Below the pieces are notes generated by a model. The model was not told the DNA's origin. It made no database searches and worked only from the letters and a program-made list of their open reading frames with translations. A program made the translations under genes and the position numbers. Below are positions 1-12,000 of a stretch of DNA of 64,000 nt, piece by piece. Every line of letters starts with the position of its first letter. The first letter of the stretch is position 1. This DNA is from Sinotaia quadrata. Lineage: Eukaryota; Mollusca; Gastropoda; Architaenioglossa; Viviparidae. The stretch is taken from assembly GCA_028829895.1 (NCBI GenBank), contig CM054179.1, positions 52,339,391 through 52,403,390 on the forward strand. Reading direction: 5' to 3'.

Positions 1-933
1 GAATTTTTATTAGGAAACAAAGGGTTGGTTTAAAATTAAATTTTAAAATTATCAAAATGTTTTAAATGTTACCAGTTTTAGTTTTGATTGTTTTGCAAGT
101 CTGTGACTCGAGTAAATTATATTACTTATTAGCTTGGAAACATTTATTAAATGCACACGTGTGTGCATCCACACACACTCACAAAGTCACATGCATGTTT
201 GTTTTTCATATTTGGTATAATTTTGTTCCGAAAAGTTTAATATTTCCTAAGAATTAAACAGTAAAATCAGCATGATTCTTAGGGCTTTTGTCCTTTGTTT
301 GCTTTTGGCATTTGAAATGTCTGTAACAATTTTTTGTTTTTTGTTTTTAATAAGGCAGCATATCCTTTCTGTAAATTTAAAATTACTCCATTACTCTACC
401 TTGATAGGTATTAAAATATGGGTTGCCATATATTACCTAGCAATTGTAATTGGGGAAAACTGCATATATGTAAAGGAATTATTTTTTTTATGCTCATGAG
501 ATATGCGTATCTCACTTCTTGCACCAACTAACTGAAAAATAAAAATTTATGTGGGACAGAGACAAAACTAGTAAATGTCACAAAATATTCTCAGAATTGT
601 AAACCCTTTCATAAATGTTAAATAATATATGGGCAAAATGTATCTATCTATGAAATTCGCACTTTTTTTATTTGTTAGATGTAGATCATTGGTTTATAAT
701 TGTAATATTTAGTTAGAATATGTATACAGTGTGTCATAAGTCACAGTGAAGAATGGTTTGATGTTGAGATTATTGTGAGTTGCCTAGCAAAATGATCATA
801 TAATTATGATGTTGAAGGAATATTTAACTGTTTAATTCTAAGAATATCTTTATTGGTTCTTTTATATATAAGCATTATCAGTTATAAAATAGCTATCATT
901 TTACCAATTTTTTTCCATCCTTTTATTGGGCAG
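1..933. other. Presumed PUSL1 intron, 3' portion
   Basis: No coding exon was found before the acceptor at 932-933. The sequence is AT-rich with short chance open frames only. The upstream PUSL1 exons lie outside the window. Confidence 0.5.
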
Positions 934-1014
934 GGATCATCCACTGGAGTTTGATCCAAAATTAATCACCTCTAGCCTAAATTATATTTTAAATAAGAGG
1001 AAAGAAAATATCAG
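934..1014 (+). CDS. PUSL1: PUSL1 exon a (first in window)
   Basis: The acceptor ttttattgggcag precedes base 934 and the donor gtatgt follows 1014. It encodes DHPLEFDPKLITSSLNYIL and then a basic stretch ending in NIR. It starts with the last base of a codon begun upstream and ends two bases into an Arg codon completed by the next exon. It corresponds to the helix before the RV..DF.AR block of TruA proteins. Confidence 0.85.
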
Positions 1015-2987
1015 GTATGTTTCTTTAATTTGTATGTCTTTGTATTATGATAGGAAGTCCCATTAATTTTTTCTGGTTAATATTGTACATATATTTTATG
1101 CTCAAGATAAAATAAGGTTGTGTATATGAGGTATCATTAATTTAGTGTTGTCATTTACACTCAGCATTGTTTAGATGTAACAGATAGACTTTTTAAAAAT
1201 GTAGATTACAAGTAAAATATAAATCACATCATAAAACAGTTCAACAATTCTAATTAACATAGTCACAGAAAACAAGAAAAATACACATAAAATGCAAAAT
1301 TGACATTTCAGTTTATTATAAATTGCCAAGGGAAACATGTTTTTGTTTAATAAAATTTCTTGCAAAATGGAGCAAACAGGAATATTCATGGCAACATAGC
1401 CTTTGCAGCTGATGAACGAAGTACCTCTAGAATGGATATTTTTAAATCATTTGCCTTGTAGTTAATGTCTATTTTTTCCCAAAGGCATTGCAACAAAAGA
1501 AAAGAAAATATTTAAATGGTCACATCTCTTAAACTATGTATAACAGTTTTTATATGCATTAACTATAGAAATGATCAGCAGCTGTGTTATCCATTTAAAG
1601 ATCAGAAAAATTATGTATAACTTTTTATTTAACATTTTTACAATACATACTTATTTAAAATCTTTTACTCATTATCTTAATCTGAACTGTATACTCAGTA
1701 TAAAAGCATTCCATTACGTAATTTTTAGGTATAAAAAAAAAAAGATGTTTAACATATATGCTATTTATTACAAATTATAATAAAATAATAAACAAAATAT
1801 ATATTTTTATTTTGAAGGTTTTTTGACACATATTAAAACAATGACAATTTATTTTAAAATCTTAAAGTTAAAACAGTTCTCTGCCCTTGTGTACATGAAT
1901 TAACAGCAGTGACTGGATATTTAATAAAATGACATTGTACATTATAAGTTTGAAGCTCTTTCTTGAAACTTTAATTTCAAAAATAAATCAAGGTTCATTT
2001 ACCCATTTGACTGAAACATGAGAAAGAAGAGCATTGTAGTCTTTGCGCATTTTATTTATTCTGTAAAACTTCAACAGCTGTTCAAAAATCACATGCAAGC
2101 AATAGTAAATCATGTTAATGCCATACTTATCACAGAATGATGTTAAAAGGATGCTCTTGAGCTGGTCATAACCTTGTGAACACATCATGACAGGTGTGGA
2201 ACGCCGTCACCAAAATTAAGGAAAAATACTTCCCTGCAAAAGACTGAAATTTCTTCTAAAGGTCTTTTTTCAAGTCACAGCAGATCCAGTCGTGCTATAA
2301 GTCAGGTTGTAATCTGCCTCTTCCCACAATTATGAGGTGTGATACAGAAAACATGCCACCACATTTTCAATAAAAAATAAAATTTACAAGAAACACTAAC
2401 ATCCCTATTTAAAAAAATCAGTAAATTGCACACTTTAATTAACCTACTACTATTAATAATTAAATAATGTGAAAACAAAACTATAAGCTGCTCATCAGCT
2501 AGTTTTCATTTTTTAAAATAAAATATACAATAATTATTAAATTTACTCTAAACATTAAACAGAATAACTGTGCAATTAAATGAACTTTCTGTCTTTAATA
2601 ATTAAATAATGTAATATAAAAATCGTCATGTTAGCTTATTTTTTATTTATGTACCAGTAAAGAAATTAAGCTCATGAAACCAGTCCAGCAAAATAAAAGC
2701 AGGATCTAAAAATAAATTTTTAAAATGAAGAGGGAAAAATATACTTAAATTACAAACAACTTGAAAAAATATTAGAAAGATATGTGCAAAAGGACACATA
2801 CACACTGAAAAAAATATCTTAATGTTATAGTAAATCTATTGCTTGAAATAAACATTTCATAGGCTCAAGTTTTTTGTCTGTTTACTATTTTTGCCTTGAT
2901 AATTACCTTTTCTTGTTTACATTTATCAATGTTTTAATACTGTTTTTTTAAATGATAAAATTACCAGTCAGTAAATAACATAACACC

Positions 2988-3029
<42 letters not shown>

Positions 3030-6000
3030 CTGTGATTTCAAAATCGTATTGCATGAAAATAGCAATCAAACTTTCACAACAGTGATGCAAAACTGACCTA
3101 TTTTCTAACTACATAGGAAAAAATTATTAACTCTGCTTTTAAAAAATAGAGATGTAATTACAGAAAAATAATCACAGAGTAAAATAATCAATAATAAATG
3201 CTTGCAGAAAGATCTTTCCAATTAAAGGTTTCAGCAATTTGTATATGACAGAATATCAGGGGTAGAATCACTATGCGTTCTCAAGTATGGAAGTCATGAA
3301 TGACAATAAGTGTACTTCGATGTTTACTGTTTTCAGACATTTCATACATCAGTAGTGTGGACTAGCATATCATTGGAAAGAAATTGATGTTCTGTAAAAA
3401 ATTATATATTTTCAATTGATGTATGATAAAATATTTCATCCAAACAATGTATCATGAACTGTTTACTTAAAAAATTATTTGGTTATTTGCAATACATAAA
3501 AGTTGAAAAAATATGAATATAGAAATTTATTTGTCCTCTGTTTAATGGACCAATAAGATTTTAAGAATAATAGTTGCTGGGCTAAAATGTTAAAGATTTA
3601 CTGTGCCAAAATGTAAAAGATATGCTGGACCAAAAAGTATAATCATATTCTAGGCTGAAATGTAAACATGATGCAAAGACAAAATGTAAATAGATGTTAG
3701 ATCAGAATGTAAATGTAATGCATTTAAATAATGTAAATAGATGTTAGATCAGAATTTAAATGTAATGCAAGTATATAATGTAAATAGATGTTAGGTCAAA
3801 ATATAAACATGTCAGATCAAAATATAAATGGTAAGTCAAAATATAAACATGTCAGATCAAAATATAAATGATATGCCAAAATATAAACAGATGTCAGATC
3901 AAAATGTAAATGATAGGCCAAAATGTGAACAGATGTCAGATTAAAATGTAAATGGTAGGCCAAAATGTGAACAGATGTCAGATCAAAATGTAAATGATAG
4001 GCCAAAATGTGAACAGATGTCAGATTAAAATGTAAATGATAGGCCAAAATGTGAACAGATGTCAGATCAAAATGTAAATGGTAGGCCAAAATGTGAACAG
4101 ATGCAAGGCCAAATGTACATGGATGTTAGGTCAAAATGTAAGCAGCTATTTGGCCAACAAAGTATTTGGATATTAGGTCCAACTGTAAATAGATTCTAGA
4201 TCAAAATGTAAACAGTTTCTATGTTAGAATGTTAACAGTTTTCTAGGTCAGAATACTAACAGACTCTAGATCAGAATGTTGACAGATTATAATCCAAAAT
4301 GTAAACAGAATGCTGTTGTATTCTGGTCACAACAGTCAATATCATGTGACATTATTCTTTGTTATACTTATATCTTTATTTTTATGCTCAACTGTGAGCG
4401 ATAAACACTCTTTGTATAATCCTTTTGCATGTTCACCTACCAGGAAGACAAAAATGTCTTTCACTCTGGAAATGAATTGAAATGTTATGAATTGTGTCAT
4501 GATTAGAGAGTTTAAGCTAGATATTTCTGCACACTTAAGACATCTATATTATCAAGAGTTTTTAGTATTTTTTTCGTTTAATTCTGTCCAAATACTTTTT
4601 TTTTTATGGACTCTCATTTTCTTTTTTCTTTTCTTTATAGAAATCTGTCTAGCATGATCTTATTCCTTTCCACCTTGAGCAAGTACTTTGGACAAATTCT
4701 GATGCTTAGATTGATTAGCTGATGCCCCAAGTGACTGGATATTTACTCTGATGGAACCAGTTGTCAACATCTTTGTATACTTCTAGAAGAGTATTACTGT
4801 ATATCTTGACTTTGTAATATAATCACATTCTTCCTAGTGCAGGAGTAATGTTTGTGATGAATTTTTTCAGGATTTTGAACACATTGCGTGTTACGGATGA
4901 CTTTAGCGCCCGACGTAGAGCAGCAGAGAGGAGTTATGTTTATCGCCTGGCTGTAATCAAAAACTTGGCACTGTACCAGGGGACACCTTGGACAGCTTTA
5001 GACCGTGACCGGAGTCACCGTGTATTGTAAGTTATTTTGTTAATATTTTATTCATCCATAATTGAACTCTGCATGTTTGTGTATGCAGTTACATTTAAAT
5101 TCAAGAACTTTGCCTTTATAAAAACATATATTTATGTCGCGGACATGGGGGAGTGATTGCTGGTTTGTTGTTGGCCCATCTCTCCTCCTCGATGGGTAAT
5201 GAGGGTCAGACCAGCTGCTGCAATTGCTGACGACACTTCTAGTGGCAAGATGACGATAACCAACTCTCACACTCAGACACCACTCATAGTCTTGTGGGGG
5301 ATGGGGTATCTTTATTCTGAGATGCGGGGTAAAATATGAAAGTCAGTGTGTATGTGTGAGAGCAGGAGTGTGAATGTCGTATGAGGGACGTACTGAATGA
5401 ACAAACAAACAACCGCGCCAACACACATTTTCGCAACTTCTGAGGCATCCACATGCGGCAGGGGAACAAGAGCGATGAAGATGAAAAATGATGAATAAAC
5501 TAAAATAAAAACAATAGTGAAATCAATGACTGGAGAAACGGTGATGACTGCTTTCCACAACTGCCAAAAATTGAGTGGCACAGTACTCTGGTCGTAGACC
5601 CAATACAATTATAAGCACAACAGCGGTGATGACCGCAAAAATTTAATCTATACTAATGGTGATTAGCATTGCAAAACCAACACAGATGATAAACAATCAA
5701 TTAAATTGTAATCAGTGGTACTAACCGCACAAAAAATATCCAACCTTAAGAAAAATCAATGTCTTAGAGCCACGGTGATAGCCCGCAAAAATTATCCACT
5801 AAATAATTATTTGTTAAAATCATTGTTATGCAAAATAGTTCATGATGAAAAACTGAAAATGTTAATGATGATATTATTTATATTATAACTACCCTACCTA
5901 AGTAATGCATCTCTAAAAAGTTTTCCTACTTACAAGTATTAGACATAAACGCTGAAATGCCAATGTAGGAACACATATCTGCACGAAACAAAATGGTCAC

Positions 6001-9000
6001 ACTTGCCAACACGCTGGCAAACACAAAAAGTCACAGTTACTGACATCTGGTAATAACACGTTGATGACAAAACACAGCCCACTGACAGTGAAGCGCGTAC
6101 ACACTCCCAATACTTGTCCCACATTGAATAACGCTGGAACCCTCTGTTCTATGCTGAATAACACGGACGGCTGTCTACAAAGACAGTACCAAAATGAAGA
6201 TCATGGGCACCTGTCTACGACGACAGTTCTCAAAATAATGATCACAGACATCTGTCTATGGCGACAGTTCCAAAATGTGAGTGGCTTAGAATACTCTTTT
6301 CCCGACCCAGTCTTGATCCATCAGTACTTGTCATCCCTGATGACCAACCACTGCCCAGGCTTCGGATCCAACGTAGATGCTTTACAGATTGCCATGAACG
6401 AATTGGGTGTGACAAAACACACGTCCAACCCTATACTATACATGGAGAATATTCAAGTCTTCCTCTAATCATGACGAAGATAGAAAGATTGTCCAAACTC
6501 GGTGTAGACAAACAATAAGGGGCCTCACACCTCTCTGTAGTCCAGACGATGTACACTGAAGTAAAATAGCTCCCGTTAGTCTTTTTATGCATAATCAAGT
6601 TATCACTCTCTCAGAAAAAAATTGCGCATGTATTCCTAATTTACTGACGCTATGAAGGTGCAATACTCCTAAAAATAGAATTCCTAATTAAATTTGTAAT
6701 AAGAATTGTTAGAAAAACTAAACACGTTTTCTCTATATTGTAAACATAATTATCGAACACCTAACATAAATAATTAATCAAATGTAATTTTATAAAAATG
6801 TTGAAACACAAAATTAGCAAACTCGCTGACAGTGTATGTAAACAAAATAAGCATATGGAAACAAACTCGCTGACAGTGCACGTAATTAACAGGTCATTTT
6901 GCTCACAGACAACACTTGCAAATGACTGTTTCGTCGCGCGATGGGCAAGTGGAGATAATCAAGGATATAAAATAATTTTTCCTGATTACTCCCCCCTTTT
7001 TCCGTGACAATTTACAAATATTAGTTATATGACTATGTTGATGATTTTCAAATCTAAAATAATCATGATCTGTTGTTTTAAAAAAATAAGCTTAATTGTT
7101 TGAAGCTACAATTTTATATTTGAAAGTATTTCTAAAAATTGTTTATCATTAAAATTCATTAATGCTTAGTTTGAAGTTAAATTGCATTATCTGACTTGGA
7201 AATTGTAGTGAATTGATTTTACTTTTATGTTTTGGACTAAAATTAATTCAGATGATGCCACTATTTTCTGAAAGAAACTTATTTATTTCCATCATCCACC
7301 CAGCTATGAATAGATTGTGAAGCCAGGTCAGAGTACAAGATTCTGATATGTATATATACATATAAAATTTTCTCACTTCAATCAAATTTTATATACATTA
7401 TATACATTTTATATATTTGCATAACTGCATCCAACAAGGTAAGAAAATGGGACTGAAGAGAGAAAACTTCCTTTTTAGTTGTCAGTGCTTTGCAAAACAT
7501 CACCTCTTCGTCTCGTTGTAATTAGGTAAGACCACTCAAATTATGAAGTCTGGCCAAATAAGCTGATATTTGCAGGTTATGTTATCTACCTCAAAGTAAG
7601 TTTGCATACAAAAGCTTGGAGTTCTAGCTTTAATAGAAAAAACGTTATGACAGTTCAAAGTTTGATGTAATTTGCAGAAAAACACCGATTTCACGAACCC
7701 ACCTTTTGAAATGACCACACAACAAAAACTATAATCATACACAGCTATCTTTGCTATTTCAACTCTCTGTAACATAAATATATTGCCGATTTTTTTTTTG
7801 TAAAGGATCACAGATGCAGAGAAAAAGAAATAGTCTTCTCAAAGTAGCATTTTGTTTAAATTTTCAAACGACAAGTGATCAAAAACTGAATAAAACGTCT
7901 CTTTTGGAATCTTGTAAAATAAAAACTACTTTATGTGCTCATCCTAATTTGGTATACTTGCTCTTTGGAGTACAGACATTTACAGGGTGAAGTTTTTGAC
8001 AATCTTTTTATAGATTTAGAAATATAACATCTCAGAAATGTAGTTCCATGCAATACATCTGCATACTTGAAGAGGAAAAAAGGTAAAATGAAACATTTAT
8101 CATTATAATGCACTGATTCTAATTTCTGTAACTGACAGCATGATCATTCTAACTAAATAATGTCATAAATTATATTTTGCACAATATATGCATGTACTTT
8201 AACAATTTAAAAAACAGTTCAAATCTAGCAAAACTTATATTCTTTAATTTAATAAAATACTATTCCAGTGTTGTTACTATTTACAGTTTACTTTTTTGCA
8301 GTTTGTTTCATAATATAAGACATTAACATTTAAAAAATATCTTGAAAATTGAAAGCTAAAGTCTTATAAGTTTTACTTATATGCCTACTGTATCAGTGTA
8401 TACTGTAAGTGTATGTCTGTAGTGTGAGAAGCATGCTACTCATCCTTGTCCTGATCTCAATTTTTACCATACATCGATTCACTCACTGACTGACTCATAC
8501 ACTTATTATTATATATCTTAATCCTGATCAGTCACTCAATGACAAATTCTAATTCGTCATTTACCAGATTGTTTCTTAAGGCCCGAGTTATAATAAAATA
8601 ACGAAAGGTACTGGTCAGCTACAGACGAACACAGACAAAAATTCTTCAGTATTAAGAGTTGTTGTTCTTTATTTTGAATTGGTGCTTCATAAAATTAATT
8701 TAAAATATCGCCAATTAATTAATATATTTTTTTTAAAATAATCTCATCATGAATCAACGTTTAATCATTTCCAGTCTGTATTTCTTGTATAAGATTGTTT
8801 TTAATATAAGCAGTTTGTCATAACAAATCATCTCCCTCTTGCGACCATATTTCAAATGGACAATAGTTAGTGATCAAAAGAAAACTTTCTAACAAATCGT
8901 AACCTAAAAATAATGAATGATCGTTTTACTGTAGCAATATTTCGATGAAATTTAATAGTTTTGTCAAAACTTAACACAAAATGTTGTCTAATAAATCCAT

Positions 9001-12000
9001 AAAATACGTCTTGTCCAAGATGGCAATCTCTCTTCTCCTTCGGCGTGAACACGATTCAGACTATTAGGGTCTCCCATGTTCATTGTGAATCGCTCTTCCG
9101 GGATAGAGACTTCCGGTTTATGTTATATACCATTTTAAAGGGCAAAAAATTATCTTTTCAACATTATAAAGGAGGCTGAAGAGATGAAAATGGGCTCCGA
9201 AGTTATAATGCATCAAACATAACACATAATTTGGACTCTAATTCGCTACAGTAATTTTAAAAATTGAAATGAACTGATGCTTGTGTTAAAGGTCATTAGC
9301 TTAGCTTTCTGTTGATATAAGTTTTATTTTTATTGGTTGAATCCCGGAAAGTCAATAGCACTTTATGTGAGCATACCCCAAAACGATGTCAGAGGTCAGC
9401 CATGTTCAAATTTCACCAAGGGCACTTCAGTATGGTTTACCGGCTATATGTTTATCGGTCAAAACGTAATAAATACGTCAGTCAGATGTACAAACAAAAC
9501 TTACATTTAACGTTTGAAGATTCCTTTATTTAGTAAAACAATTTTCACCCATTCTTTCTTCTAATTACCGAGTTAGACAGTTTTGAAAAAGAGTAAAATC
9601 AGCCAACATAGTCTCCATATAGAAAGTGGGCTTACCTATTGTAAGGTGCACGGTCATTGACCTCACAGTACTGCGCAGTTGGGGACAAATGGTACAACTT
9701 TGAGTCAATTAACTTTCTGATTAACGTAAACAGCACAAATACTAAATGCTGATAAAGAAACCAGTGCAATATATAATAATTCAAACATTAGCGCAAATCT
9801 AACTGTTTACAAAGAAACCAGTGCAGCATAAAAATTCAAACATTAGTACAAATCTAACAATATATAAAGAAACCAGTGCAGCATAAAAATTCAAACATTA
9901 GTACAAATCTAACAATATATAAAGAAACCAGTGCAGCATAAAAATTCAAACATTAGTACAAATCTAACAATATATAAAGAAACCAGTGCAGCGTAAAAAT
10001 TCAAACATTAGTACAAATCTAACAATATATAAAGAAACCAGTGCAGCATAAAAATTCAAACATTAGTACAAATCTAACAATATATAAAGAAACCAGTGCA
10101 GCGTAAAAATTCAAACAACTTTTATTTGCAGTTATAGACTTCACTAGTCTGAGTCTTGTACACCTATACTTATTTAAGAACCTAACTTTAACTTGACTAT
10201 AATTTTTATTATAGTCATATTTATTACATAAACTGAATGTGTCTGTTGATACTGTAAAAACTATTTCGTATTTCGCTATTCTCTAATGCAACCAGTAGTC
10301 CCAGCCATTGCTTACATATTACATCACCAATTTATTTGCCACATTGTCTGTTCACTTGTTTACAACTGTCTGGGCATGGCTGGCTGAGGATGAGCCATAT
10401 ATCTATCAGTTTGTGACTGTATTCATATCTAAACTGTAGGATGAACCAAATATCTATCAGTTTGTGACTGTGTTCATAACTAAACTGTAGGATGAGCCAT
10501 ATGTCTATCAGTTTGTGACTATTCATACCTAAACTGTAGGATGGGAGAGGATTGAATGTGGCACATTGAACTAGCATTGATAGCTGCATGCATCACAGAG
10601 GCCATAAGCTAGTTTTTGTTTAAGAAGGCAGAAACATTTTGTACCCTCAGGTTACCAATGAATACAGCATGTTCCATCACAAACTGGCTACGGAATACAG
10701 CATGCTACATCTGATAAAATGTCTTAATGAAGGCAGGTTGGTTTGAACAATTAAAAATACAATGGGATTTAAAAGCATGAAAGCAATTAAAAATGCAATT
10801 GGAACAAAATTTAATTGTTTTGGAGAGTGTTTTTAATTGCATTGATTAATGATAATTTGTGTTATTAGATACAATATTTATATATGCACCTCAACAGATT
10901 TAATAATCAAAACTTTAAACACATTTTTTTCAATACAGCCCTCCTTTTGATTTAGAGAAGTTCTTGAAGGCAGCAGAAGTTTTGTCAGGCAAACATAATT
11001 TCTTGTCTTTTACAACCAAAATTGCTACCTTAGAACCAGACTTTAACGAAACCAAGCCAATCAAGAACATCTCTATTCACGTACAGAGGGGTAGTTCATT
11101 CATGGAGGAACACCAGGATTTTGTACAAGGTGGCTTTGAATTCTGGGAAGTGCATTTTCACAGCCGTTCATTTTTGAATAAACAGGTATTGCTTAGCAGA
11201 GTTAATGGTTAAATCATACTTTTTAAGGCATTATAAATTTTTATCCATAAAAGTTATTTAAATCTTTTGTGCTGATAGTATTTAATATGTTTTAATAAGA
11301 ATTACATTTGGAAAATAGAATTTGATATGTTTAACATGAAGAAAGTTACATTTGGAAAATTGTATGTGATATCCTGTTTAATGTGAAGAGAGTTACATTT
11401 GGAAAATAGCATTTGATATGTTTAATGCAAAGAGTTGCATTTGGAAAATTCTAACCAGGAAATGATGCCACCCTTTTTCCAAAATAATCTATACTGAAAT
11501 GATATATTTTATTTGAGAGATTAGTCAAATTGAAAAATTCTTTGAGTTTTTACTCAAGAAATTATTTAGTAATAAATACAATCATCAGTTTTTTAAAAAT
11601 GGTTATAACAATTTTCTTTTCTCACAAATGATTAAAAGAGAATATTAAAACTAAAATACAATTCAAGCAACATGCAGATTCTAAATCTGCTGTCACTATT
11701 TCAAGTTTAATTAATTTTATTACCACATTTTGTAATTTGCGCAGTTAAAAAGATTGATGGGAGTATACCATGGGAGACATTTATGGTTTAAAAGTTAACT
11801 GAAAATCAGTCATAAATTTCGGTTTTTGCAGGATATCTAAAAAAAAGCTATTAAAGATATCTGCAAAGAATTTTGAACACAGTTTAAGGGCAACATAATC
11901 TGACTTCTGAACCTCTAACTTTTTTATATATTTGACTATAGTTTAGATATGGAATTATAATTAATTATTTTTTTAAAAATTATTATTTAAATAAAATATG

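Larger units (their letters stand above)
1015..4870. other. PUSL1 intron with (TA)n and a 42 bp minisatellite
   Basis: Donor gtatgt to acceptor ttttttcag. It contains a (CA)n(TA)n tract and a degenerate 42 bp tandem array, listed separately. The rest is AT-rich DNA in which nothing further was recognised. Confidence 0.7.
5027..10938. other. PUSL1 intron carrying two large mobile elements and two minisatellites
   Basis: Donor gtaagt at 5027, acceptor caatacag before 10939. It contains the 5135-7009 element, the 7523-9638 element, a 55 bp array and a 51 bp array. The remaining 10546-10938 is AT-rich, with a local duplication of a 'tacagcatg' sequence near 10660-10710. Confidence 0.8.

Noticed and set aside
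3817..4089. 90-codon minus-strand open frame with a repeated AYHLHFDLTSVHIL motif
   Set aside because: It is a translation of the 42 bp minisatellite, whose period is a multiple of three. There are no gene signals.
6061..6468. 135-codon open frame in the 5135-7009 element as a transposase or gag
   Set aside because: No domain motif is visible, and repeated hairpin units run through it.
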